Positions 6,157-12,625 of a stretch of 13,013 nt of DNA are shown one piece after another. Numbering within the stretch: the first letter of the stretch is position 1; each line of letters starts with the position of its first letter. Below the pieces are notes generated by a model that saw only the letters and a program-made list of their open reading frames with translations, was not told the DNA's origin and did not search any database. The DNA is taken from assembly GCA_934561555.1 (NCBI GenBank), contig CAKTGQ010000039.1:1-13013 (forward strand), in the 5' to 3' direction. Origin of the DNA: an uncultured Faecalibacterium sp. GTDB lineage: Bacteria; Bacillota; Clostridia; Oscillospirales; Ruminococcaceae. Made by a program: the position numbers and the translations under genes.

Positions 6157-7185
6157 TTAGTTGAACTTGAAGATCTTGCGCAGCTGGCGATAGGCGGAAA
6201 GGACCACCTTGTCGCCGCCGGGGAAGTGTAGATCGGTCAGACCGCCAAGATTCACGCGCACGGCGCGGTAAACGCCGGGGGTAACGTGATCCTTGAGGTA
6301 CTGCCACAGCTCGGCCTTTTTGGCGTGCGCCTCGGCGCTGCCGTCCAGCAGCAGGAAGATGTCGCTGACTGCCATCATCACCGACAGGTAGTGCACCATG
6401 TAGGCGCGCAGACGCTTCTGACCCTTGAGCGCGTCCAGATCCTGACAGTCGATCATGTGCTTTGTGACCCGCAGCTGCTGATCCACGCGGCCGATCATCA
6501 CGCTCTCGTTCACGCTCTGGTCTGCGCGGCCGATGAAGTAGCGGTACAGATCCAGATCCATATAGTACATGCTCTTGACGTAGGGCAGGGGCTGGTACAC
6601 AAAGATGTTGTCCACATAGAAGGTGTGCTTGGGCAGCACCATGCCGCACTCACGCAGCACCTCGGTGCGGTACATGACCGAGTGCATCAGCAGGTTCTGA
6701 TCCGGGCGGAAGTGCCGGACATGCACCCAGTCGAACAGGCGGTTCTGCGGGAACACGTTGGTGTAGCGCACGGTCAGGGTGGTGCCGTCCTCCACATGCT
6801 CGTACACATAGTTGCAGATCATCAGATCCGGCGCGGTGCCGCGAGCCACCAGCGTGGTCAGGCGCTCCAGCACCTTCTTCAGGGCGTCGGTGTCCAGCCA
6901 GTCGTCACTGTCCACTACCTTGTAGTACAGGCCGGTGGCGTTGCGGATGCCCTGATTGACACCCTCGCCGTGGCCGCCGTTCTCCTGATGGATGGCCTTG
7001 ACGATGGTGGGGTACTTTGCGGCGTACTCGTCGCAGATGGCGGGGGTATCATCCTTGACGGAACCGTCGTCCACCAGAATGATCTCGGCCTGCTCGCCTG
7101 CGGTCAGCAGCGTTTCGATGCAGTGACGCATATAGGCTGCGGAATTGTAGCAGGGCACGGCAAAGGTGATAAGTTTCTGCTGCAT
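6157..7185 (-). CDS. Family 2 (GT-A) glycosyltransferase
   Basis: 342 aa. The N-terminal ~220 residues form a GT-A catalytic domain: FAVPCYNSAAYM (8-19), the nucleotide-sugar site ILVDDGS (36-42), NGGHGEGVNQGI (69-80) and the metal-binding DSDDWLD (92-98). The remaining ~120 residues are helical without clear membrane segments. It probably transfers a sugar from a nucleotide donor during synthesis of a surface polysaccharide or glycolipid; donor and acceptor are unknown. The start at 7185 has AAAAAGGAG 10-11 nt upstream; the open frame extends much further upstream but only as the antisense of recQ. It stands alone, divergent from recQ, with no other glycan genes in the window. Confidence 0.88.
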   Translation of the reverse strand: MQQKLITFAVPCYNSAAYMRHCIETLLTAGEQAEIILVDDGSVKDDTPAICDEYAAKYPTIVKAIHQENGGHGEGVNQGIRNATGLYYKVVDSDDWLDTDALKKVLERLTTLVARGTAPDLMICNYVYEHVEDGTTLTVRYTNVFPQNRLFDWVHVRHFRPDQNLLMHSVMYRTEVLRECGMVLPKHTFYVDNIFVYQPLPYVKSMYYMDLDLYRYFIGRADQSVNESVMIGRVDQQLRVTKHMIDCQDLDALKGQKRLRAYMVHYLSVMMAVSDIFLLLDGSAEAHAKKAELWQYLKDHVTPGVYRAVRVNLGGLTDLHFPGGDKVVLSAYRQLRKIFKFN

Positions 7186-7216
7186 ATTATAAATGCTCCT
7201 TTTTACGTTGCATGAT

Positions 7217-7246
7217 CCATGCCGGGCAGTCTGTGGGGTGGCATGG
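7217..7246. repeat. Inverted repeat in the glycosyltransferase leader
   Basis: CCATGCC (7217-7223) and GGCATGG (7240-7246), 16 bp apart, between the -10 at 7261 and the start codon. It may form a leader hairpin or be a protein site; no function is known. Confidence 0.35.
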
Positions 7247-7260
7247 AGATATGTGTTCTC

Positions 7261-7269
7261 ATTATAGCA
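7261..7269 (-). promoter_or_regulatory. Extended -10 promoter of the glycosyltransferase gene
   Basis: TGCTATAAT on the - strand: a consensus -10 with the extended TGn element. No convincing -35 is present at 16-18 bp. The distance to the start codon is ~75 nt. Confidence 0.6.
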
Positions 7270-7347
7270 TTTTCGCGCCTGAAAAGCTATCCTTCCCGGG
7301 CAGAAAGGTCGGTTACCGCACATTTTTGCGCAAAGTGACGCTTTTTT

Positions 7348-7377
7348 CTGCCAAAAGTACAGGTTTTGTGGTATACT
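7348..7377 (+). promoter_or_regulatory. Promoter of recQ
   Basis: TATACT (7372-7377) with an extended TG at 7369-7370. A weak -35, CTGCCA (7348-7353), lies 18 bp upstream. The leader is ~50 nt. Confidence 0.6.
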
Positions 7378-7434
7378 GATAAGGTTTTGAGCGTTCTGCG
7401 TGTCAGCGCACCTACTTATATAACGGAGGAAACC

Positions 7435-9009
7435 ATGGAAAACCCGCACAGTATCCTGAAAAAAGTTTTCGGCTACGACAGCTTCCGCCCCGGGCAGGAA
7501 GAGATCGTCAGCCGCCTGCTGGCTGGGCAGGATGTGCTGGCGGTCATGCCCACCGGCGCGGGCAAATCCATCTGCTATCAGGTGCCGGCACTGCTGCTGC
7601 CGGGCATTACCATCGTGGTGTCCCCGCTGGTCAGCCTGATGAAGGATCAGGTGGGGGCGCTGGTGCAGGCGGGCGTGGCAGCGGCTTTTCTGAACAACAG
7701 CCTGACCGACAACCAGAAGGCGCTGATGCTGCACCGCGCCCGGGAGGGCTGGTACAAGATCATCTATGTGGCGCCGGAGCGGCTGGAGATGCCGGGCTTC
7801 CAGCGGTTTGCGCAGGAGCGGCAGATCAGCATGGTCACGGTGGACGAGGCGCACTGCATCAGCCAGTGGGGGCAGGACTTCCGCCCCAGCTATCTGCGCA
7901 TCAAGGCATTTGTGGACAGCCTGCCCAGCCGCCCGGTCATCGGCGCGTTCACCGCCACCGCCACCGCCCATGTGCGGGAGGATATCCGCACCCATCTGGC
8001 ATTGCAGAACCCCTACGAGGTGACCACCAGCTTCGACCGTCCCAACCTGTACTTCGAGACCCGGCGGGCGCTGCCCAGCCAGAAGCCCAAGGAACTGCTG
8101 GAACTGGTGCTCAAGGAGGGCAACAACGCGGGTATCGTGTATTGCAGCACCACCCGGCAGGTGGACGAGACGGTGCAGCTGCTGCAGAGCCGCAGCATCC
8201 GAGCGGCAGCCTATCACGCCAAGCTGGATGCGGACACCCGGCGGCAGAATCAGGACGACTTCCTCTACGACCGGGTGCAGGTGATGGTGGCGACCAACGC
8301 CTTTGGTATGGGCATCGACAAGCCCAATGTGCGGTTCGTCATCCATTATAATATGCCCAAGGACTTGGAAAGTTATTATCAGGAGGCCGGACGTGCCGGG
8401 CGCGATGGTCAGCCCGCCCGGTGCACCCTGCTGTATTCCGGCACGGATGTGCGCACCATCCGCTTTTTCATCGACAAGGAGCGGGAGGCCGACAACGGTC
8501 TGCCCGCGGATGTAAAGGCCGAAGCCGCCCGCAAGGCAGAGGAGCGGCTCAAGTACATGACCTTCTACTCCACCACCCAGCACTGTCTGCGCAGCTTTCT
8601 GCTGCAATACTTCGGGGAGGCAGCGCCTAAAAAGTGCGGCAACTGCTCCTGCTGCCTTGCCGCCGAGCAGGAAGCCCAGCTGCAGGTGGAGTACGCCCGC
8701 CGCCGCGCCGCCCAGAGCGCCGACCGGCTGGAAAAGCCCCGCCGCGCAAAGCCCGCAGTGGGCAGCCTGAGCGAGGCGGACGAAAAGCTGCTCAACGCCC
8801 TGTACGCCGTGCGCAAGCGCCTTGCGGGCAAGCAGAATCTGCCCGCCTTTATGGTGTTCAACGACGCCACCCTGCGGGAGATGGCAGAGAAAAAGCCCAT
8901 GAGCATCGACGAGCTGCTGAACATCAGCGGCGTGGGCGAAAAGAAAGCCGCCCGCTACGGCAACGCCTTCCTGCGCGTCATCGAGGACGCTGTGGGCAGC
9001 CGGGAGTGA
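7435..9009 (+). CDS. recQ: ATP-dependent DNA helicase RecQ (winged-helix region missing)
   Basis: 524 aa superfamily 2 helicase that unwinds DNA 3'-5' in recombination and repair. Visible: Walker A MPTGAGKS (38-45), DEAH box (137-140) in DEAHCISQWGQDFRP, motif III FTATAT (172-177), motif VI QEAGRAGRDG (316-325), zinc-binding Cys 384, 401, 404 and 407, and a C-terminal HRDC domain (~445-522). Only ~40 mostly charged residues join the zinc site to HRDC, so the RQC winged-helix domain of ~100 residues found in E. coli RecQ is missing. Start at 7435 with CGGAGGA (7424-7430) 4 nt upstream; earlier in-frame GTG/TTG codons have no such site. It is a single gene, divergent from the glycosyltransferase, with a terminator after it. 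Confidence 0.95.
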   Translation: MENPHSILKKVFGYDSFRPGQEEIVSRLLAGQDVLAVMPTGAGKSICYQVPALLLPGITIVVSPLVSLMKDQVGALVQAGVAAAFLNNSLTDNQKALMLHRAREGWYKIIYVAPERLEMPGFQRFAQERQISMVTVDEAHCISQWGQDFRPSYLRIKAFVDSLPSRPVIGAFTATATAHVREDIRTHLALQNPYEVTTSFDRPNLYFETRRALPSQKPKELLELVLKEGNNAGIVYCSTTRQVDETVQLLQSRSIRAAAYHAKLDADTRRQNQDDFLYDRVQVMVATNAFGMGIDKPNVRFVIHYNMPKDLESYYQEAGRAGRDGQPARCTLLYSGTDVRTIRFFIDKEREADNGLPADVKAEAARKAEERLKYMTFYSTTQHCLRSFLLQYFGEAAPKKCGNCSCCLAAEQEAQLQVEYARRRAAQSADRLEKPRRAKPAVGSLSEADEKLLNALYAVRKRLAGKQNLPAFMVFNDATLREMAEKKPMSIDELLNISGVGEKKAARYGNAFLRVIEDAVGSRE

Positions 9010-9015
9010 GAAAAG

Positions 9016-9085
9016 AAACAGCATCTGCAAAGTTCGCAAATTTTCTGAAATTCAGGCGCGAACCTGACAGATGCTGTTGTTTTTT
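9016..9085 (+). terminator. Terminator of recQ with a nested stem
   Basis: AACAGCATCTG (9017-9027) pairs with CAGATGCTGTT (9068-9078), followed by TTTTTT (9080-9085). The long loop holds a second stem, GTTCGC (9032-9037) with GCGAAC (9058-9063), so the RNA folds into one stacked rod. It is 7 nt after the recQ stop. Confidence 0.85.
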
Positions 9086-9094
9086 GTGGGTGAA

Positions 9095-9223
9095 CCCTCT
9101 CAGTCTGCTCACGATGTTCGCAGCCAGCTCCCCCGAAGGGGGAGCTTTATTTGTGCTGACCGGAAGATGCAAAAAGCTCCCCCTTTCGGGGGAGCTGGCA
9201 TCGCGCAGCGATGACTGAGAGGG
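9095..9223. repeat. Inverted pair of palindromic units (unit 1 + unit 2)
   Basis: A 129 bp element bounded by CCCTCTCAGT (9095-9104) and its complement ACTGAGAGGG (9214-9223). Unit 1 (+): small stem CTGC/GCAG (9105-9123), then AGCTCCCCC (9126-9134) with GGGGGAGCT (9138-9146) and TTTATTT. Unit 2 (-): CATCGC/GCGATG (9199-9213), then the 9 bp AGCTCCCCC stem (9175-9196) followed on the - strand by TTTTT. Unit 1 can end transcription from recQ, unit 2 from nrdG, 10 nt after its stop. The shape resembles a MITE or REP-type doublet; no transposase is nearby. Confidence 0.85.
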
Positions 9224-9233
9224 TCAAATCGCC

Positions 9234-9791
9234 TTACCGTTCCATGGTATGGGTGGCGAACACCTTTTCGTCCTCCCACCACACGGGCTGCCCGGCGGCA
9301 AGGGACTTGGGCACGTCCAGCAGGCGCTGGTTGCGGCTGCCGCGGAAGCGCAGAGAGATGTCGTGCTCGGCCTGTACGAATCTGCCGTCCACCAGCACAT
9401 CCAGCAGTGCCAGCAGCTCGTCGGTCACCTCGCACCGCGCGGGGCTGGGCTCTGTGCCGGTAAGCTGCTCCCAAGTGTAGCCGGAGTAGCACCACACCGT
9501 CTTGGCAGGGTACAGCGCCTTGAAGTTGCGCACAAAGGGCAGCAGCTCCCGCTGGTTCTCCGGCTCAAAGGGCTCGCCGCCCAGCAGGGAAAGCCCGGCG
9601 ATATAGTCCGGCTGGCAGGAAGCGAATACCTCGTTGCGCACGGTCTTATCAAAGGGCTGACCGTAGGTGAAGTCCCATGCCACGGCGTTGAAGCAGCCCG
9701 GGCAGTGGTGGCGGCAGCCGGACACAAAAACGCTGGTGCGTACCCCGGGACCGTTGGCGATATCGTAATACTTGATGTTTGCGTAGTTCAT
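9234..9791 (-). CDS. nrdG: Anaerobic ribonucleotide reductase activating protein (radical SAM)
   Basis: 185 aa, slightly longer than E. coli NrdG (~154). A radical-SAM enzyme that binds a 4Fe-4S cluster through C26-x3-C30-x2-C33 (SGCRHHCPGCFN) and uses S-adenosylmethionine to install the glycyl radical on NrdD. The SAM-binding GGEPF is at 71-75, and the family start NIKYYDIANGPGVRTSVFVS is intact. GGAG (9800-9803) lies 8 nt before the ATG. It is downstream of nrdD in the same direction, with 69 nt between the genes, occupied mostly by a palindromic unit shaped like a terminator. Expression may therefore be lower than that of nrdD, in keeping with its catalytic role. Confidence 0.95.
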   Translation of the reverse strand: MNYANIKYYDIANGPGVRTSVFVSGCRHHCPGCFNAVAWDFTYGQPFDKTVRNEVFASCQPDYIAGLSLLGGEPFEPENQRELLPFVRNFKALYPAKTVWCYSGYTWEQLTGTEPSPARCEVTDELLALLDVLVDGRFVQAEHDISLRFRGSRNQRLLDVPKSLAAGQPVWWEDEKVFATHTMER

Positions 9792-9806
9792 AAGTGAAAC
9801 TCCATA

Positions 9807-9860
9807 TAAAAAGCTCCCCCTCTCGGGGGAGCTGTCAATGCGAAGCGTTGACTGAGAGGG
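9807..9860 (-). repeat. Palindromic unit 3 between nrdD and nrdG (attenuator-like)
   Basis: On the - strand CCCTCTCAGT (9860-9851) begins directly after the nrdD stop codon. Stem GTCAACGC/GCATTGAC (9852-9834, one G-U pair, loop TTC) follows, then AGCTCCCCC (9833-9825) with GGGGGAGCT (9820-9812), loop GAGA, and TTTTT (9811-9807 region). This meets the criteria of an intrinsic terminator, inside an operon. Partial readthrough would set the nrdD:nrdG ratio. Confidence 0.8.
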
Positions 9861-12032
9861 TTACAGATGCAGCACGCGGTCCTTGATCTCCTGCGTGCGG
9901 CCCTGGTTCCAGAACTGGGTGCCGATATAACCGCAGGTGCGGCGGGCAACGTTCAGCTTGTTCTGGTCGCGGTTGCCGCACTTGGGACACTCCCACACCA
10001 GCTTGCCGTCATCCTCCACGATCTTGATCTCGCCGTCATAGCCGCACACCTGACAGTAATCGGATTTGGTGTTCAACTCCGCGTACATGATGTTGTCGTA
10101 GATGAACTGCAGCACGCTCATGACGGCTTCCAGATTGTCCTGCATGTTGGGCACTTCCACATAGCTGATGGCACCGCCCGGGGACAGGCGCTGGAAGTCG
10201 GCCTCAAACTTCAGCTTGGTAAAGGCGTCGATGGGCTCAGAGACATGGACGTGGTAGCTGTTGGTGATATAGTTCTTATCTGTGATGCCCTCCACGATGC
10301 CAAAGCGCTTTTGCAGGCACTTGGCGAACTTGTAGGTGGTGGATTCCAGCGGGGTGCCGTAGAGGGAGTAGTCCATGTTCTCGGCCTTTTTCCACTCGTT
10401 GCACTTGTCGTTCATGTGCTGCATCACGCTCAGGGCAAAGGGCTTGGCACCGGCATCGGTGTGGCTCTTGCCGGTCATATACTTCACGCACTCGTACAGG
10501 CCGGCATAGCCCAGACTGATGGTGGAGTAGCCGCCGAACAGCAGCTTGTCGATCTTTTCACCCTTCTTCAGGCGTGCCAGCGCACCGTACTGCCACAGGA
10601 TGGGAGCAGCATCACTGGGGGTGCCCATCAGCCGCTGATGGCGTGCCTGCAAGGCGCGGTGGCACAGCGCCAGACGCTCGTCAAAGATCTTCCAGAACTT
10701 TTCAAAGTTACCGTCGGAGCTCAGGGCAACGTCCACCAGATTGATGGTGACTACGCCCTGATTGAAACGGCCGTAGTACTTGGGTTTGCCGGTCTCGGGG
10801 TCTACATAGGGGGTCAGGAAGCTGCGGCAGCCCATGCAGGTGTAGCAGTGGCCCTCGCCGTTCTTGTCCACCTTGAGCTCCAGCATCTTCTTTTCCGAGA
10901 TATAGTCCGGCACCATGCGCTTGGCGGTGCACTTGGCAGCCAGCTCGGTCAGGTAGTAGTAGGGAGCGCCGGGGCGGATGTTGTCCTCCTCCAGCACATA
11001 GATCAGCTTGGGGAAGGCGGGGGTGATCCACACACCGGCCTCGTTCTTCACGCCCTGATAGCGCTGGCGGATGGTCTCCTCGATGATGATGGCAAGGTCG
11101 GCCTTTTCCTGCGGGTTACGTGCCTCGCCCAGATACATGAACACGGTAATGAAGGGTGCCTGACCGTTGGTGGTCATCAGGGTGACTACCTGATACTGGA
11201 TGGTCTGCACGCCGCGGTTGATCTCGTTGCGCAGACGGCGCTCCACGATCTCCTTCTTGCGCTCGGCAGAAACATCCAGCCCTTTCATCTCCAGCTCCAC
11301 CTCGGCGGCGATCTTCTTGCGGGAGACGTCCACAAAGGGAGCCAGATGGGTCAGGCTGATGCTCTGGCCGCCGTACTGGTTGGAGGCCACCTGTGCAATG
11401 ATCTGGGTGGCAATGTTGCAGGCGGTGGAGAAGCTGTGCGGCTTCTCGATATAGGTGCCGGAGATGACGGTGCCGTTCTGCAGCATATCCTCAAGGTTCA
11501 CCAGATCGCAGTTGTGCATGTGCTGGGCGAAGTAGTCGGAATCGTGGAAGTGGATCAGACCTTCCTGATGTGCCTTTACGATCTCCGGGTCCAGCAGCAG
11601 ACGGGCGGTCAGATCCTTGGAGATCTCACCGGCCATATAGTCGCGCTGCACGCTGTTGACGGTGGGGTTCTTGTTGGCGTTCTCCTGCTTGACCTCTTCG
11701 TTCTGGCACTCGATCAGGCTCAGGATGCGCTCATCGGTGGTGTTGGTCTGGCGCTTCAGGCTCTGGACGTAGCGGTAGGTGATATAGTGCCGTGCCACAT
11801 CATGGGCCTGAATGTCCATCAGCTGGTTCTCTACCAGATCCTGCACCTCCTCCACGCTGATTGCGCGGTTGAGCTGCTGGCACTGATCGGTAACGGCTGC
11901 GGCGATCTGGGTGATCTGCTCCCGGCTCAGGCGAGCCTGACCGCCTACGGAATCGCTGGCTTTGGTAACGGCGGTGATGATCTTGGTAATATCAAAAGGA
12001 ACTTCTGCACCGTTACGTTTGATGATCTTCAT
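9861..12032 (-). CDS. nrdD: Anaerobic (class III) ribonucleoside-triphosphate reductase
   Basis: 723 aa, the normal length. It reduces ribonucleoside triphosphates to deoxy forms without oxygen. An ATP-cone allosteric domain spans ~2-92 (IKRNGAEVPFDITKI at the start). The ten-stranded barrel holds two conserved Cys, C175 in HNCDLVNL and C402 in MGCRSFL, by analogy with the E. coli enzyme. The C-terminus has the zinc site C660-x2-C663 and C682-x2-C685, and the glycyl radical G701 in RRTCGYIG. The start at 12032 is fixed by AAGGAGG (12040-12046), 7 nt upstream; the open frame extends to 12119 without such a site. The promoter carries two NrdR-like boxes, so repression by NrdR at high dATP is likely. 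Partner activase nrdG is downstream. Confidence 0.97.
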   Translation of the reverse strand: MKIIKRNGAEVPFDITKIITAVTKASDSVGGQARLSREQITQIAAAVTDQCQQLNRAISVEEVQDLVENQLMDIQAHDVARHYITYRYVQSLKRQTNTTDERILSLIECQNEEVKQENANKNPTVNSVQRDYMAGEISKDLTARLLLDPEIVKAHQEGLIHFHDSDYFAQHMHNCDLVNLEDMLQNGTVISGTYIEKPHSFSTACNIATQIIAQVASNQYGGQSISLTHLAPFVDVSRKKIAAEVELEMKGLDVSAERKKEIVERRLRNEINRGVQTIQYQVVTLMTTNGQAPFITVFMYLGEARNPQEKADLAIIIEETIRQRYQGVKNEAGVWITPAFPKLIYVLEEDNIRPGAPYYYLTELAAKCTAKRMVPDYISEKKMLELKVDKNGEGHCYTCMGCRSFLTPYVDPETGKPKYYGRFNQGVVTINLVDVALSSDGNFEKFWKIFDERLALCHRALQARHQRLMGTPSDAAPILWQYGALARLKKGEKIDKLLFGGYSTISLGYAGLYECVKYMTGKSHTDAGAKPFALSVMQHMNDKCNEWKKAENMDYSLYGTPLESTTYKFAKCLQKRFGIVEGITDKNYITNSYHVHVSEPIDAFTKLKFEADFQRLSPGGAISYVEVPNMQDNLEAVMSVLQFIYDNIMYAELNTKSDYCQVCGYDGEIKIVEDDGKLVWECPKCGNRDQNKLNVARRTCGYIGTQFWNQGRTQEIKDRVLHL

Positions 12033-12064
12033 CGGTTCTCCTCCTTCTATATGGGCGCATTGTG

Positions 12065-12097
12065 AACGGGTACCTCTTACCTTAAGAGATACCCGTT
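12065..12097 (-). promoter_or_regulatory. Strong hairpin in the nrdD leader
   Basis: ACGGGTA (12066-12072) pairs with TACCCGT (12090-12096), then one mismatch, then CTCTTA (12074-12079) with TAAGAG (12083-12088), loop of 3 nt; one more A-T pair closes the base. It is not followed by a U-tract on the coding strand, so it is not a terminator. It sits in the untranslated leader, ~20 nt before the ribosome binding site. Confidence 0.7.
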
Positions 12098-12134
12098 TGC
12101 GCACAACGATATCCAACAAACTGAATGTAGCTCT

Positions 12135-12162
12135 ATTTTATCATTATCTAGTGGCAAGTCAA
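12135..12162 (-). promoter_or_regulatory. Promoter of nrdD
   Basis: On the - strand TTGACT (12157-12162), 16 bp spacer, TAAAAT (12135-12140). The leader is ~95 nt. Both flanks carry NrdR-like boxes. Confidence 0.75.
12139..12154 (-). promoter_or_regulatory. NrdR-like box 2 (between -10 and -35 of nrdD)
   Basis: CCACTAGATAATGATA on the - strand matches the NrdR consensus ACACWATATATWGTGT at 10 of 16 positions (my recollection of the consensus). By itself it is weak; its strength is the 32 bp spacing from box 1. It covers the promoter spacer, where binding would block RNA polymerase. Confidence 0.6.
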
Positions 12163-12170
12163 GTAAAATA

Positions 12171-12186
12171 CCACTATATTTTGCGT
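12171..12186 (-). promoter_or_regulatory. NrdR-like box 1 (upstream of the nrdD -35)
   Basis: ACGCAAAATATAGTGG on the - strand matches the NrdR consensus at 13 of 16 positions. Start-to-start distance to box 2 is 32 bp, i.e. a 16 bp gap, the arrangement known for paired NrdR boxes upstream of ribonucleotide reductase genes. The nrdR gene itself is not in this window. Confidence 0.75.
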
Positions 12187-12222
12187 TTTGTAGCAATCGC
12201 CAAAAATAGCAGATACTTTTCG

Positions 12223-12238
12223 GGGCAAAATTTTGCCC
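12223..12238. repeat. Perfect 16 bp palindrome upstream of nrdD
   Basis: GGGCAAAATTTTGCCC, no spacer, about 60 bp upstream of the nrdD -35. It could be a site for a dimeric regulator or the remnant of a terminator. Between here and 12310 I see no gene. Confidence 0.5.
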
Positions 12239-12310
12239 TAAAAGACTTGACAGAGCAACCTGCTTTCCGGCGGGTAATATAAGTCGTCGTCTATACCCGT
12301 TCGAGTTTCG

Positions 12311-12330
12311 CACGGCCTATCACGGCCTAT
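12311..12330. repeat. Tandem duplication of a 10-mer
   Basis: CACGGCCTAT occurs twice without a gap (12311-12320, 12321-12330), ~25 bp before the first palindromic unit of the composite. A TATAAT-like sequence follows at its end but no good -35. Confidence 0.6.
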
Positions 12331-12354
12331 ATAATGTAATAATATAAGGCTGAA

Positions 12355-12399
12355 CCCTCTCAGGCGCTGCGCGCCAGATTCCCCGAAGGGGGAGTTTTT
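12355..12399 (+). repeat. Palindromic unit 4 with terminator-like hairpin
   Basis: CCCTCTCA (12355-12362), stem GGCGC (12363-12367) with GCGCC (12371-12375), then ATTCCCC (12378-12384) with GGGGAGT (12389-12395) and TTTTT (12395-12399). Same order of parts as the other units. No gene upstream on the + strand needs termination here, so it may simply be an inserted copy. Confidence 0.75.
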
Positions 12400-12407
12400 G
12401 GGCTGTA

Positions 12408-12445
12408 CCGGAAACTTTCTCATTACACTTGATACCTTAGCAACA
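12408..12445 (+). repeat. 38 bp direct repeat, copy a
   Basis: Begins CCGGAAACTT and ends TTAGCAACA. It matches copy b (12574-12611) at 32 of 38 positions without gaps. Confidence 0.85.
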
Positions 12446-12461
12446 GGGGCAACGGCGTGCG

Positions 12462-12542
12462 CCCTCTCAGTCAAAGCCTCCGGCTTTGCCAGATTCCCCC
12501 TTTTGTCGCCTACGGTGACATCTTCCCCCGGAGCGGGGGAAG
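12462..12542 (+). repeat. Palindromic unit 5, expanded
   Basis: CCCTCTCAGT (12462-12471), stem CAAAGCC (12472-12478) with GGCTTTG (12482-12488), then a modified GC block: GTCGCC/GGTGAC stem (12505-12519) and CTTCCCCCG (12522-12530) with CGGGGGAAG (12534-12542). Compared with the other units it has an extra hairpin between the first C-run and the last hairpin, as if one unit were inserted into another or the arm had been duplicated. Confidence 0.7.
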
Positions 12543-12573
12543 TCTTTCCTCAAAGGGAGAGCCAAGAGCACTG

Positions 12574-12611
12574 CCGGAAACTTCCTCTTTATACCTAATA
12601 CTTTAGCAACA
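12574..12611 (+). repeat. 38 bp direct repeat, copy b
   Basis: Partner of copy a at 12408-12445, offset 166 bp, with six substitutions. It shows that the composite contains a duplicated segment outside the hairpins. Confidence 0.85.
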
Positions 12612-12625
12612 AGCTTTAGAACTTG

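Noticed and set aside
6157..9039. Single - strand frame of 960 codons covering the glycosyltransferase and the region opposite recQ
   Set aside because: Only the 3' 342 codons encode a recognisable protein, with its own ribosome binding site at 7197-7205. The upstream part is the antisense of recQ plus intergenic DNA, with a low-complexity composition, and crosses the divergent promoter region.
9867..12065. 732-codon + strand frame opposite nrdD
   Set aside because: A mirror frame of a GC-rich, highly conserved gene. The Val/Leu/Gly/His-rich composition has no domain logic, and there is no ribosome binding site.
12033..12119. Longer N-terminus for NrdD starting at 12119
   Set aside because: The extra 29 codons have no ribosome binding site, read through the leader hairpin, and are not part of the ATP-cone domain. 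AAGGAGG at 12040-12046 fixes the start at 12032.
12247..12300. Promoter from TTGACA at ~12247 on the + strand
   Set aside because: The nearest -10-like TAATAT is 22 bp away, too far; no gene lies downstream before the repeat units.
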